The notes: a model not told the origin generated them from the sequence alone. Positions 1-9,576 are shown, counted from the first letter of the stretch. The stretch is DNA of 64,000 bases from [Zimmermannella] alba NBRC 15616 (GCF_001570905.1 NZ_BCSO01000002.1:62001-126000), one strand, 5' to 3'. Program-made: numbers and translations.

Positions 1-127
1 CAGCGACTTCACCGCCGAGCGCGCACGGGACGATGGCGCTGCGTTTGAGCCTTGCGACGGCAGCAGCGCGGGGAGCGTCAGCGAGTTGGTGCTTGATTCA
101 CGGGTCGATGCATTGCGGCGATCGTGA
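1..127 (+). CDS. 3' end of an unidentified plus-strand gene (partial)
   Basis: The second forward frame is open from the window edge to a TGA at 125-127, giving about 41 residues (ending DSRVDALRRS). Codons are G/C-rich at the third position, as expected for coding DNA here, while the first forward frame stops early (TGA at 46-48). The fragment is too short to recognise a family. It could also be chance open frame. The next gene is on the opposite strand and ends at 287, so the two would be convergent. No function is assigned. Confidence 0.35.
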   Translation, partial: SDFTAERARDDGAAFEPCDGSSAGSVSELVLDSRVDALRRS

Positions 128-286
128 GTAGACCACCCCATACTGCTCCATCCGTTTCCCCGTGCACTCAAGTCCCCAAGGGTAACGGGAGCACCTTGCG
201 TGGTCGAGGTGAGCGGCTGTGAATACTTCGCAACGGATACGTGAGCGGTGTCTGAAGTCGAAGATTCCGTCGGGGGATGCAGGCGA

Positions 287-1210
287 CTACCAGAGTCCCG
301 TCACCATGAGCGTCGCGAGGATGACGCGATCGCGCGGCGTGCGCCGGAATTCGCCAGCCCGGCGGGCCAGTCGCAGCCGGTTGATGCCACGGACGTCCGA
401 GAGGACTTCGTGCAGCCACTGCAGGCGGGGGAGCTCGGCGGGTGTCGCGACGTGGATGCACGATTCGACGACGATCTGCACGAGCTTTCGGTGCCAGCGG
501 GATGCGGTGAGCTCGAGTCGCTTGGCGGCAGCCTTGAGCGTGCCGTTCGCGCCGATCGCGTTCTCACCGTGCTGACGGTAGGCGACGGTCGGCTCAGGAT
601 CGACGTACCAGGAGCATCCCGCCGCGCGCGCGAGCGCATAGAAGAGGAGATCGTGGCTCCAGGCCTTGCGGGCCGGGCTGTCTGGGTTCTGGAGCTGTTC
701 GCGAATGAGCCGCATGAGGCGACGGCTCACGAGCATCGAACTGCCGGGGCCGGGCGTCTCGAACACATAGTCGGCCAGCCGCTGCGGAGTGTCCTTGCGA
801 ATGAGGCTTTCGTGGCCATGCTCGTCAAATGCGACAACGTTGGAGGACACACCATCCACGCCCTGGTCGCGCAGGATCGTGGCGTGCCGGGCGAGTTTGC
901 CGGGCAGCCACACGTCGTCCTGGTCAGCGAATCCGATGAACTCCGCCCACTCGAGATCAGCCTCGTCGATGAGGCGATAGAAGTTGCCGGACGGCGAACC
1001 AAAGGTGCCTTGCGGGAGGACCGTGACGCGCGGGTCGCGTGCCGCAATGGTGTGGAGCAATTCCAACGTGCCGTCCCGTGACGCATCGTCGGAGGCGAGC
1101 ACACGCAACTCGACGCCCTCCTGGTTGAGGATCGACTCGAGCTGCTGCTCGAGGTAGCGCTCCCCATTGTGCGTGGCAAGCAGCACACAGACGCGGGCGG
1201 GATTCGACAT
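287..1210 (-). CDS. Family 2 glycosyltransferase (rhamnosyltransferase-like)
   Basis: The 307-residue protein has a GT-A fold family 2 signature: LLATHNGERYLEQQLESIL near residues 10-28, the nucleotide-binding SDDASRDGT at 40-48 and the metal/donor site DQDD at 96-99. This layout is typical of rhamnosyl- or other sugar transferases that extend O-antigen-like glycans on the cytoplasmic membrane face, using nucleotide-sugar donors. There is no membrane segment. The ATG start at 1210 has a TAGACT hexamer 6 nt upstream and no Shine-Dalgarno, so the mRNA is probably leaderless. It lies 80 bp downstream of an acyltransferase gene on the same strand. Donor and acceptor cannot be read from sequence; rhamnose is a guess from context. 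Confidence 0.88.
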   Translation of the reverse strand: MSNPARVCVLLATHNGERYLEQQLESILNQEGVELRVLASDDASRDGTLELLHTIAARDPRVTVLPQGTFGSPSGNFYRLIDEADLEWAEFIGFADQDDVWLPGKLARHATILRDQGVDGVSSNVVAFDEHGHESLIRKDTPQRLADYVFETPGPGSSMLVSRRLMRLIREQLQNPDSPARKAWSHDLLFYALARAAGCSWYVDPEPTVAYRQHGENAIGANGTLKAAAKRLELTASRWHRKLVQIVVESCIHVATPAELPRLQWLHEVLSDVRGINRLRLARRAGEFRRTPRDRVILATLMVTGLW

Positions 1211-1216
1211 GGCGCG

Positions 1217-1222
1217 AGTCTA
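1217..1222 (-). promoter_or_regulatory. -10 element TAGACT, leaderless promoter of the 1210 glycosyltransferase
   Basis: On the minus strand TAGACT is followed by six bases and then the ATG at 1210. A transcript would therefore begin at or next to the start codon. A GTGGAC hexamer lies 16 bp further upstream as a weak -35. The same TAGACT-to-start spacing is seen at 8047 and 62875. Confidence 0.5.
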
Positions 1223-1290
1223 CCGATCAGCCTTGGCAGTCCACGGGGAGCACACGCCCGTCCCGGCGGCTCCACAGCCTTGGGTGAGTT

Positions 1291-3525
1291 CTAGACGATG
1301 CCGGGCCACGCCTGTGCCGGAAACCACTGGATGCGTGGGGCGACGGCATCGCAGAGCTGCTGTGTGAGCGACTGGTAGAACTGGCGGGTGATGTGGTTGT
1401 CATCCATGTACGTGACCACACCGCCCATGCTGGGTCGGCACTGCCCATCAGGGCAGATTGCGGGAGTGAGATCGACCCATGTGCCTCCCGCCGCTTCGAT
1501 CACGGCAACCTCCGCGGCATCAGCAGCCGGTGGGGCCGGGTTACTGCAGCGCTCGCTCGCGTAACCGTTGTCGCTCGCGCACAGGAAGGGGTCCTTGGCG
1601 AATCGAGGAACATCGCGAAGCACGAGCACCTCACTGCCGAGCGTGCCTTCGATGGTTTGGATCCACGACGGCAGGCCCTCGAAGAATGATTCGCCCTCGT
1701 CGGGCATGCCCTGGCGGGAACCGAGAACGACGATGAGATCAGGGGCAGCCTCACGGGCGTACTGACCCGCGGCTGCCCACGCCTTCTGACACGTTTCCTC
1801 TCTGCTGCCTTCTGGCATGTCATCGCTGTAGGCAAGATCCCAATTCGCGAGATTCATGTCGCAACCTGGGCCAACATAACTGCGTACGCGGAGGTTGTGT
1901 TCCGGGGCCTGCGCGAGCACATCGAACATGGCGGCGGCCTGGGCCATGTGTGAGTTTCCGACGAGCAGGACGTCCCGCAGCTCGCCCGTCGGCGCTTGAG
2001 GTTCTTGCTGCCAGCAGAACTTGGTCGACAACGTCAGGCCGAGGTCAGTGCAGTGCGTTCCCGCAACCGTCCACGCCATCTTCACGTCGTCGTGGGTGGG
2101 GATGAGCCGTTCGCCCGCATCGAGTCCGGGGTTCATAGCGCCGTATGTCCATGGCTCGGCAGCATTGACAAGGGGTGGCTCCAATGCGTCGAGGCGACTG
2201 TTGATACTCGCGAGCTGAGCCCCGCTCAGCTGCCGCATGCCGAGGACGGAGCCAAGCACGAGGGCGATTGCCACCGTGGCGACGAGGGCCGGCGTCGCCA
2301 TTTGTTTAAGGAAGACGAAGCGGCGCGGACGTGGGTTCGCCGAGTGGCGGCTCCGCAACAGGTGCGCACGTGCACTGGTTCGCTTCGCGGCGTGCGCCAC
2401 GACGGCAGCTGCGGGACGCTCGACAAGCCGTGCCACGAGCACCGCCAACACTGCCGAGATCGCGAGCACGATCGTGCCCAGCAGCGGCGTTGCCGCGCTC
2501 CGCCCCGTGAGCGATTCGGCAAGGACAAGCACCGGCCAATGCGTGAGATAGAGCGCGTAGGTGTAGCCGCCCGCGAGGCGGAGCCACGGATGCGCGAGGA
2601 AGGGGTTCACGGCGCTCGCATTGTCATCGCCGCGGTGCGAGTCAGCGGCAGCAATGATGAGCCCGGCCGAGACCACCGGCCAGAGTGCTGCCCAGCCGGG
2701 GAACGTGGAACTCACCGGCAGCACGATGCCGCAGAGGATGACGCCAGCGAGCCCGATCCAGCTCATCGCGATCCTGAGCATCCGCGGCAGCCGAAGCAGC
2801 GGCACGACGATGGCGAGGAGCGAACCTGCACCAAACTCCCACAGGCGCGCGGCGGAATCAAAGTACGCGTGCTGCTGATTTGCTGCCGTGAGCGTGATCG
2901 CATACGTGAACGAGGCGATCGTGACCGCGGCAAAGAGTGGCGTGAGGACCCACCGAACATCGCGCTTGATGAGTCGTGCGACGAGTTCGGCGGCCAGGTG
3001 CAGGATCGGCCAGAGTACGAACACCTGGCCCTGGATGGAGAGCGACCAGAACTGCTGATAGGGATCCACGCTGCCGACCTGGGCTGCGAAGTAATCAACC
3101 TGGTTCGCCTGCAGGAGGAAGTTCATCCAATACGTCGCGGAGGCGATGGCGCTCCAGAGACTGTCCAGGGCGTAGCGCGGACCGTCCACGAAGTACACGC
3201 CGAGGAGCGTGAGCACGATGACCGCGGCTGCCGCTGGAAGCAGGCGCGCAAACTTTGCGATGACCGTTCTGGCGGGGTTTGTGAGGGCTCCGCCGAGCGC
3301 CTTTGCCGTGTGGGACCGGGTGAGCAGGTACGCCGAGATGAGCAAGAAGATGTCAACGCCACCGGAGACACGATCGAACCAGACGTGGAAGCTCGCGACC
3401 AGAAGCAGCGCGACGGTTCGGAGCCCCTGCACCTCAGGAATGTAGGCGGGCTTGCGGTCCGACCCGGCGACGGAATCCGGCTCGCGCTCGCGGGACGAAG
3501 CGGTGGTGGTCACGTGTGAAGTCAC
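1291..3525 (-). CDS. Acyltransferase-3 / SGNH-hydrolase fusion (OafA-like O-acetyltransferase)
   Basis: The 744-residue membrane protein has an acyltransferase-3 domain of about ten hydrophobic segments (roughly residues 25-390), opening with PEVQGLRTVALLLVASFHVW, whose His is the usual catalytic residue. After one further transmembrane span comes an extracytoplasmic SGNH domain with GNSH near 522-525 and the block V DDNH near 709-712. Such fusions move acetyl or other acyl groups across the membrane onto surface polysaccharide or peptidoglycan. The start is GTG with GGAAC just upstream. It is the last of three tandem paralogues on this strand, with ends at 1291, 3581 (after frameshift correction) and 5806. 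The acyl group and acceptor are unknown. Confidence 0.9.
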   Translation of the reverse strand: MTSHVTTTASSREREPDSVAGSDRKPAYIPEVQGLRTVALLLVASFHVWFDRVSGGVDIFLLISAYLLTRSHTAKALGGALTNPARTVIAKFARLLPAAAAVIVLTLLGVYFVDGPRYALDSLWSAIASATYWMNFLLQANQVDYFAAQVGSVDPYQQFWSLSIQGQVFVLWPILHLAAELVARLIKRDVRWVLTPLFAAVTIASFTYAITLTAANQQHAYFDSAARLWEFGAGSLLAIVVPLLRLPRMLRIAMSWIGLAGVILCGIVLPVSSTFPGWAALWPVVSAGLIIAAADSHRGDDNASAVNPFLAHPWLRLAGGYTYALYLTHWPVLVLAESLTGRSAATPLLGTIVLAISAVLAVLVARLVERPAAAVVAHAAKRTSARAHLLRSRHSANPRPRRFVFLKQMATPALVATVAIALVLGSVLGMRQLSGAQLASINSRLDALEPPLVNAAEPWTYGAMNPGLDAGERLIPTHDDVKMAWTVAGTHCTDLGLTLSTKFCWQQEPQAPTGELRDVLLVGNSHMAQAAAMFDVLAQAPEHNLRVRSYVGPGCDMNLANWDLAYSDDMPEGSREETCQKAWAAAGQYAREAAPDLIVVLGSRQGMPDEGESFFEGLPSWIQTIEGTLGSEVLVLRDVPRFAKDPFLCASDNGYASERCSNPAPPAADAAEVAVIEAAGGTWVDLTPAICPDGQCRPSMGGVVTYMDDNHITRQFYQSLTQQLCDAVAPRIQWFPAQAWPGIV

Positions 3526-3540
3526 CTCGTTCCGTCGTCG

Positions 3541-5721
3541 TCATCCATGCCGAACACTGCTGAGCCGCGGGGCATCTTGGCTACTGTCCAGGCCACGCTT
3601 CTCGCGGCCACCAGGGAATCTCGTCGCGCAGCGCTTCGGTGAGGCGCTTCGCGAGCGATCGCGAGAAAACACCGTGAGGTGGTTGCTGTCGTAGTACGTG
3701 ACGAGCCCGCCATTGCTCGGACGGCACACATCGTGTCGGCAGATGACGTCGTTGAAGTCGACCCAGGTGCCGCCTGCAGCCTCGATTTCGTCAACGTACT
3801 CCTCAAGCTCGGGCTGGTCGACGGAGGTGGGCTTCACGCACTCCGGCGCCTCATAGCCGTAGGTTGAGGCGCACTCGAACATGTTCACGTCGAAGCGGGG
3901 AACGTCACGAAGCACGATCACCTCGCTCGTCGTGGTGTCTTCGACGGTCCGCACCCAATCGGCCAGATGGGGGTTGGATCCCGTGAACAGCTGGTCCGGC
4001 CCTTCCTCTGAAGAGAAGCTCCCCAGCACGACCACGAGGTCAGGCTGCGTCTGCTCGATGTACTGCGCAGATCCGGTGAACACGTCGTCGCAGGCCGAAC
4101 CGCTGCCGGCCTCGAGGAAGGTGCAGCCGGGGTACGCCTGGGTCGTGACGAGCCAATTGGGCTGCTGCTCGGCAATCTCCATAAACATTGAGGAATAGGT
4201 CACCGAGTGCGAATTCCCGATGATGTAGATCTCACGGTCAGGGCGCTCGGTGTCACCCCAGGTGTTGCACAGACCGAGCGGCACAAAGCCTTGGATGGGG
4301 TCGGGGCACAGCGTGGAGGGGCCGGTGAACAGCTGCTCACTCATGATGAGGCGGCCGGGGATGGGGTCCTCGAAGAGTGCGTCATCCGGTGCCTGAGGAC
4401 CCATCTCATACAGCGGTGCGTTCGCAACCGCCGCAAACTCGCCCTCGCGGAATGACTCGTAGTAGTTGTGTGAGCTGCCGATGGCGCCGAAACCGAGCGC
4501 GAGGCAGGCTGCGAGGGCAACGGTGCGGCGCCAACCGATCTGCGGGAGCCACGCGGGGAGTGCGGGCCGGTCGAGACGTGCGAGCCGCGCGACGGGCTTG
4601 TCGGCAACTTCCGTAATGACGATCGCAGCGACCGCCGAGATGACGAGCAGGAGTGCGCCTCGGAGTGCATCCGGTCGGTCAACGCCGGTGAGGGCGGCGT
4701 GCAGGATGAGTACCGGCCAGTGCGTGAGGTACAGGGCGTAGGTGTATCCGCCAATGCGCTGGAGGATGGGGTGCCCGAGAAGCCACGGTTGATCTTCGGC
4801 CGTGCGCGAGGGGGCATCCGCCGGCGCGATGACGAGGGCCGCCGAGATAATCGGCCAGAGCGTCGCAACACCAGGGAAGCTCGACTGCACCGGCAGCACG
4901 AACCCGCAGCTCACGGCGCCTGCGATGCCGAGCCAGATGAGCACGGTTGCGACGCGGCGAGGGATGCGCAGATACGGGACGATGAGCGCGAGGAGGGATC
5001 CTGCCGCGAACTCCCACAGGCGTGCGGGCGTCGAGAAGTACGCGTAGGGCTGGTTGAAATCGGTGAGGCGAAGGGCGTACAGGAACGAGCCCAGGAACGC
5101 GATACTGAAGCCTGCCATGAGGATCCAGCGCACCCGGATCTTCGTGATCCTGGACGCGACTTCGGCGAGCAGGTGCAGCACCGGCCAGAGGAGGAACACT
5201 TGCCCCTGAATCGCGAGCGACCAAAAGTGTTGGAACAAGCTCGCGTCGCTGCGGGACTGTGCGTAGTAGTCCACCTGCGCGCCCTGCAGCCAGAAGTTCA
5301 TCGTGTAGGTGAGGGCCGCGAGGCCCTGCGCCATCATCGTGTTCCAGAAGCGCGAGTCGAGGATGAGGAAGCCCGCGAGCAGTGTGAGCGCGATCGTGAG
5401 GACGGCAGCCGGCAGGAGGCGCGTGAACTTCTTGAGGATAAAGGTGATCGGCCGTGTGAGCTTCCCGCGCTCGGCCTGGGTGGTGAGGCTTCGGGTCAGC
5501 AGGTAGGCCGAGATGAGCAGGAAGATGTCGACGCCACCCGACACACGCCCAATCCAGATGTGGAACGTCGCAACCAGCAACAGTGCGATGGTGCGAAGCC
5601 CCTGAATCTCGGGGACGAATCGCGTCGTCGCGACGGTTGGCGTCTCCTCCGCGGTGGTGTGATCTGCGTGCGGCGCTGCACCACCACGCAAGCTGGGGGA
5701 AAGCTGCATGCCTTCGACCAT
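3541..5721 (-). CDS. Acyltransferase-3 / SGNH fusion, C-terminus frameshifted
   Basis: This is a paralogue of its two neighbours: an acyltransferase-3 domain (about residues 35-395, opening EIQGLRTIALLLVATFHIW) followed by an SGNH domain (GNSH near 502-505, DSNH near 676-679). The open frame runs 726 residues, but after SNHLTVF the sequence stops resembling the paralogues. Adding one base at the A-run 3666-3669 restores a tail reading FSRSLAKRLTEALRDEIP then a WPREAWPGQ end with a TAG at 3581-3583. That tail matches the ...QAWPGIV end of the 1291-3525 protein in length and motif. The true gene is therefore probably 3581-5721, with a one-base deletion or sequencing error. All catalytic motifs precede the break, so activity may survive. 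Confidence 0.85.
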   Translation of the reverse strand: MVEGMQLSPSLRGGAAPHADHTTAEETPTVATTRFVPEIQGLRTIALLLVATFHIWIGRVSGGVDIFLLISAYLLTRSLTTQAERGKLTRPITFILKKFTRLLPAAVLTIALTLLAGFLILDSRFWNTMMAQGLAALTYTMNFWLQGAQVDYYAQSRSDASLFQHFWSLAIQGQVFLLWPVLHLLAEVASRITKIRVRWILMAGFSIAFLGSFLYALRLTDFNQPYAYFSTPARLWEFAAGSLLALIVPYLRIPRRVATVLIWLGIAGAVSCGFVLPVQSSFPGVATLWPIISAALVIAPADAPSRTAEDQPWLLGHPILQRIGGYTYALYLTHWPVLILHAALTGVDRPDALRGALLLVISAVAAIVITEVADKPVARLARLDRPALPAWLPQIGWRRTVALAACLALGFGAIGSSHNYYESFREGEFAAVANAPLYEMGPQAPDDALFEDPIPGRLIMSEQLFTGPSTLCPDPIQGFVPLGLCNTWGDTERPDREIYIIGNSHSVTYSSMFMEIAEQQPNWLVTTQAYPGCTFLEAGSGSACDDVFTGSAQYIEQTQPDLVVVLGSFSSEEGPDQLFTGSNPHLADWVRTVEDTTTSEVIVLRDVPRFDVNMFECASTYGYEAPECVKPTSVDQPELEEYVDEIEAAGGTWVDFNDVICRHDVCRPSNGGLVTYYDSNHLTVFSRDRSRSASPKRCATRFPGGREKRGLDSSQDAPRLSSVRHG
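3666..3669. other. Probable single-base frameshift site (A4 run, expected A5)
   Basis: One extra A in this homopolymer (T on the coding strand) brings the downstream reading frame into alignment with both tandem paralogues. Spacing is conserved: H-[LI]-T, five residues, S-L. Either a homopolymer sequencing error or a real slip or phase-variable tract. Confidence 0.75.
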
Positions 5722-5805
5722 GCCACAGTATCGACCTGCCGCGTGGTATCCGCTCGCACGTTGCGGTGAATAGTGGTCGAAACGATGGCGGCGCGGTAGG
5801 CCTTG

Positions 5806-7932
5806 CTAGACGGCCCACACCTTGTCTGGCCACCAGCCAATGAGTGGCGCGAGCTGATCAGCCGTTTTTTGCGCGAGCGAGCGTGCGTAGGCATCCGTGA
5901 GGTGGCTGTAGTCAAAGTACGTCACGAGCCCGCCCTGAGCGGGGCGGCACATGTCGTCCGGGCAGACGACGTCCGTTAGGTCGACCCAGCTGCCGCCAGC
6001 GGCTTCAATGTCGAGCTGGTACTGCGTGAGCTCTGGCGACTCCTGGGAGCCGGAGCGGATGCAGTCGGGGTTATCCCAACCCTTCTGGGCACCGCATTCG
6101 AGCATGTCGTCGTTGAAACGGGGCACGTCGCGCATCGCAATGACCTGGGTGCCTTGGGCGGTGACACTCTTCACCCATGAGACCAGGTCTTCGCCGGGCA
6201 CGTTGTGGAGGTAGTCGGGTGCTTCCTGCTGCCCCTGCGTGGCGACGACGAGGACCGCATCCGGTTTCTGCTCGCGGATGTAGCGGTCAGCGGTGGTCCA
6301 AAGATCCGCGCAGGCATTGCCTGTGTTGCCCGGGTCGACAAAGAGGCAGCCCGGCGCACCCTGTAGGCGCACGTGCCATGACTCACCGTTCGTGAGGTTG
6401 CGGGCCGTCTCCATGACGGTGCCGGAGTAGACGACCGCGTGTGAGCTGCCGACGATGAGGATGTCGCGGTCGGCGGTCGCCGCATCGCCTTCCTCGAAGC
6501 AGATGTCGCTCCAGTACGGGTCGTCCTGCGAGCACTTGTTCTGGGGTCCGGCACCCATCTGTTCGGTGGCGATGAGCTCGCCCGGGATGGGGCGGAAATT
6601 GGAAGCGTTCGCGGGGCCTTCGGCGCCCATGTGACGCACATCCACGTTCTTCGACTGCTCCGCTTCGACGACCTTCTCGTGCTCGTAGATCGTGCGCGAG
6701 CCGACCACCGAGGCCGCAGCGAGCAGCACGCAGACGGTGAGGACCGCGAGGGCGCGGAAGCCGAACTGGGGGACGAACAGCGGCCAGCGCTCACGTTCGC
6801 GCATGAGCTTGCGGTCGCGTGCCAAGAGCTTCGCCGCGGGCTTCTCCGAGATCCACGTGATGACGACTGCAGCGACCGTCGCGATACCGAGCAGCATCGT
6901 GCCCCGGAGGAATCCCGGGTGCGAGCTTGCCGTCGTGATCGACCAGATGATGAGCACCGGCCAGTGCGTGAGGTAGAGCGCGTAGCTGTATTCGCCAGCG
7001 GTCTGCAGCCAGGGGTGGCGAAGGAACGCGTTGCCACGGTAGTCGTCCGTGCGCGGAGCATCCGCGGCCACGAGGACGAGCGCGGCCGAGATCGTGGGCC
7101 AGAGCGTCGCCCAGCCAGGGAAGCTCGACTGCACCGGCAGCACGAACCCGCAGCTCACGGCGCCCGCGATACCGAGCCAGGTCATCGCGTGGCGGAGCCA
7201 GCCGGGGAGCTTGAGATACACGACGACGAGCGCGACGAGCGAACCGAGCGCGAACTCCCACAGACGTGCCGGTGTCGAGAAGTACGCGTAGGGCTGGTTA
7301 ACGGCGGTGAGATTCAGCGCGTAGATGAAGGATGCGACAACGCCGATTGAGGAGCCCGCGATGAGGATCCACCGCACGCGGATCTTGGTCACCTTCGCGG
7401 CCGCCTCAGCTGCGAGGTGCAGGAACGGCCACAAGATGAAGACCTGCCCCTGGATCGCGAGCGACCAGAAGTGCTGGAAGATGCTCGCATCTGTACGGCC
7501 CTGCGCGTAGTAATCGACCTGCTGACCCTGCAGCCAGGAGTTCATGGTGTAGCTCGCAGCGGCAAAGGCCTGTTCGGCGAAGGACTCCCAGTGGCGCGGG
7601 CCAATGAGCAGGAAGCCAGACGCGAGCGTGAGGAGGATCGCCGTCACCGCAGCGGGGAGAAGGCGCGCAAACTTCCGCAGGATGAAGGTGATCGGCCGCG
7701 TGAACTTCCCTCGCTCCGCGTTCGTGGTGAGACTGCGGGTGAGGAGGTAGGCCGAGATGAGCAGGAAGATGTCGACGCCGCCGGAGACCCGGCCAAACCA
7801 AATGTGGAAGCTCGCCACCAAGAGGAGTGCGATCGTCCGGAGCCCCTGAATTTCGGGAACGAAACCAGCCCCGGAGCGTGCGTCAGCGGCGGTGCTGGGG
7901 GATGTCGACGGGGAGCTCGAAGGCGCAGACAT
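5806..7932 (-). CDS. Acyltransferase-3 / SGNH-hydrolase fusion (OafA-like O-acetyltransferase)
   Basis: This third tandem paralogue has about 708 residues. A Ser/Pro-rich N-terminal tail is followed by the acyltransferase-3 domain (EIQGLRTIALLLVASFHIW, then about ten membrane segments) and an extracytoplasmic SGNH domain with GSSH near 495-498 and DYSH near 671-674, where the catalytic Asp-His pair is expected. An in-frame TTG lies 9 nt further upstream at 7941, but the ATG at 7932 sits about 10 nt after GAGG and is preferred. It is the first gene of a minus-strand run of three acyltransferases and a glycosyltransferase, divergent from rmlC. It probably decorates the exported glycan with O-acyl groups. 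Substrate is unknown. Confidence 0.9.
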   Translation of the reverse strand: MSAPSSSPSTSPSTAADARSGAGFVPEIQGLRTIALLLVASFHIWFGRVSGGVDIFLLISAYLLTRSLTTNAERGKFTRPITFILRKFARLLPAAVTAILLTLASGFLLIGPRHWESFAEQAFAAASYTMNSWLQGQQVDYYAQGRTDASIFQHFWSLAIQGQVFILWPFLHLAAEAAAKVTKIRVRWILIAGSSIGVVASFIYALNLTAVNQPYAYFSTPARLWEFALGSLVALVVVYLKLPGWLRHAMTWLGIAGAVSCGFVLPVQSSFPGWATLWPTISAALVLVAADAPRTDDYRGNAFLRHPWLQTAGEYSYALYLTHWPVLIIWSITTASSHPGFLRGTMLLGIATVAAVVITWISEKPAAKLLARDRKLMRERERWPLFVPQFGFRALAVLTVCVLLAAASVVGSRTIYEHEKVVEAEQSKNVDVRHMGAEGPANASNFRPIPGELIATEQMGAGPQNKCSQDDPYWSDICFEEGDAATADRDILIVGSSHAVVYSGTVMETARNLTNGESWHVRLQGAPGCLFVDPGNTGNACADLWTTADRYIREQKPDAVLVVATQGQQEAPDYLHNVPGEDLVSWVKSVTAQGTQVIAMRDVPRFNDDMLECGAQKGWDNPDCIRSGSQESPELTQYQLDIEAAGGSWVDLTDVVCPDDMCRPAQGGLVTYFDYSHLTDAYARSLAQKTADQLAPLIGWWPDKVWAV

Positions 7933-8046
7933 AGGGCTCAATCCTCACCCGCGAGCCTGTGTGATGCAAGCTTAGGGAGGCTTATGAGGGCATCCTGGAA
8001 TGCGCCTCGCCGCAGCAACACTGGGCTTCGATGCGGGCTCGCCGTC

Positions 8047-8052
8047 TAGACT
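8047..8052 (+). promoter_or_regulatory. -10 element TAGACT, leaderless promoter of rmlC
   Basis: TAGACT is separated by seven bases from the ATG at 8060, and no Shine-Dalgarno precedes that ATG. The placement predicts a transcript starting at the start codon. No convincing -35 was seen. Confidence 0.5.
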
Positions 8053-8059
8053 CGCCCGC

Positions 8060-8674
8060 ATGGAGATCCGCGAACTCAGCATTTCTGGCAGCTACGAGAT
8101 CACGCCCAAGCAGTTCGGTGACGATCGAGGCGTCTTCCTCGAGTGGTACCGCTTCGACAAGCTCGCTGAGCTCGTCGGCCACCCGCTCGAACTCAAGCAG
8201 GCAAACACCTCCGTCTCGAAGAAGGGTGTCGTTCGCGGCATCCACTTCGCCGATGTGCCTCCGAGCCAGGCGAAGTACGTCACGTGCACGCGCGGTGCCG
8301 TCATCGACTTCGTCATCGACATCCGCGTCGGCTCGCCGACGTTCGGTCAGTGGGACAAGGTTCTGCTCGACACGACCGACCGCCGCGCCATCTACATCTC
8401 GGAGGGCCTCGGCCACTGCTTCGTCGCGCTTGAGGATGACTCGACCGTCTCGTACCTCTGCTCGGAGACGTACAACGCGCCGCGTGAGCACGGCATCAAC
8501 CCGCTCTGCAAGGAAGTCGCCCTCGAGTTTCCCTTCCCGGAGTCGGAGCTCCTCCTCTCGCCGAAGGACACCGACGCTCCCGGCCTCTCGGAAGCAAAGG
8601 AGCAGGGTCTCCTCCCCACCCTCGAGGCATGGCAGGCATTCCAGAACGAACTCAACAACAAGGCAGGTCAGTAG
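8060..8674 (+). CDS. rmlC: dTDP-4-dehydrorhamnose 3,5-epimerase
   Basis: The 204-residue cupin-fold enzyme catalyses the third step of dTDP-L-rhamnose synthesis, epimerising C3 and C5 of dTDP-4-keto-6-deoxyglucose. Family landmarks are the catalytic His62 in VVRGIHF, Tyr132 in the VSYLCSETYN block and the DDRGVFLEWY start of the jelly-roll. The chosen ATG is in a leaderless context (TAGACT seven bases upstream). An open frame extends further 5' but adds a non-conserved stretch. The gene is 3 bp upstream of rmlA and clearly in the same operon. rmlB and rmlD, needed to complete the pathway, are not in this window. Confidence 0.95.
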   Translation: MEIRELSISGSYEITPKQFGDDRGVFLEWYRFDKLAELVGHPLELKQANTSVSKKGVVRGIHFADVPPSQAKYVTCTRGAVIDFVIDIRVGSPTFGQWDKVLLDTTDRRAIYISEGLGHCFVALEDDSTVSYLCSETYNAPREHGINPLCKEVALEFPFPESELLLSPKDTDAPGLSEAKEQGLLPTLEAWQAFQNELNNKAGQ

Positions 8675-8677
8675 CCA

Positions 8678-9565
8678 ATGAAGGGCATCATCCTCGCCGG
8701 TGGATCCGGCACCCGTCTGTGGCCGATCACCAAGGGCATCTCGAAGCAGCTCATGCCCATCTACGACAAGCCGATGATCTACTACCCGCTGTCGACCCTC
8801 ATGATGGCCGACATTCGGGAAGTGCTCATCATCACGACGCCCGAGTACAACTCGCAGTTCAAGGCGCTCCTCGGTGACGGCTCGCACCTCGGTATGGACA
8901 TCCAGTACGCCGTGCAGCCCTCGCCGGACGGCCTCGCGCAGGCGTTCATCATTGGTGAAGAGTTCATCGGCAATGACGCGTGCGCGCTCGTGCTCGGCGA
9001 CAACATCTTCCACGGCACGGGCCTTGGTTCGGCGCTTCGCGCATACGGCGAGGTCGACGGTGGCCTCATCTTCGCGTACCCGGTCTCGAACCCGGAGGCG
9101 TACGGTGTCGTCGAGTTTGACCAGAACATGAAGGCCATCTCGATTGAAGAGAAGCCTTCGCGTCCGAAGTCGAATTACGCCGTTCCGGGCCTCTACTTCT
9201 ACGACAACAACGTCATCGAGATCGCGAAGGGCGTCAAGCCCTCGGCTCGTGGCGAGCTCGAAATCTCGAGCGTGAACTCGGCCTATCTCGAGGCGGGCAA
9301 GCTCCAGGTGCACGTGCTCGACCGTGGTACCGCATGGCTCGACACGGGCACGTTCGAGTCGATGATGCAGGCATCCGAGTACGTCAAGGTCATCGAAGAC
9401 CGTCAGGGCTACAAGATCGGCTGCATCGAGGAGATCGCCTGGCGTGCGGGATGGATCTCGGACCAGGAGTTCGCGAACCTCGCCGCGCCGCTCGAGAAGT
9501 CCGGCTACGGCCGCCACATGAAGCGCGTGCTCGCTGAGCAGCGCCAGCAGCCGCACAAAAGCTAG
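8678..9565 (+). CDS. rmlA: Glucose-1-phosphate thymidylyltransferase
   Basis: The 295-residue nucleotidyltransferase makes dTDP-glucose from dTTP and glucose-1-phosphate, the first step of dTDP-L-rhamnose synthesis. The N-terminus [18 protein letters not shown] is the nucleotide-binding signature, followed by the [18 protein letters not shown] block, the [10 protein letters not shown] metal site and the [20 protein letters not shown] region. Length is normal for the short RmlA form. It starts 3 bp after the rmlC stop. A perfect 12-bp hairpin follows the gene. The product would feed the rhamnan-type glycosyltransferases further along the locus. Confidence 0.97.
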   Translation: MKGIILAGGSGTRLWPITKGISKQLMPIYDKPMIYYPLSTLMMADIREVLIITTPEYNSQFKALLGDGSHLGMDIQYAVQPSPDGLAQAFIIGEEFIGNDACALVLGDNIFHGTGLGSALRAYGEVDGGLIFAYPVSNPEAYGVVEFDQNMKAISIEEKPSRPKSNYAVPGLYFYDNNVIEIAKGVKPSARGELEISSVNSAYLEAGKLQVHVLDRGTAWLDTGTFESMMQASEYVKVIEDRQGYKIGCIEEIAWRAGWISDQEFANLAAPLEKSGYGRHMKRVLAEQRQQPHKS

Positions 9566-9576
9566 CAACGGTTCAC

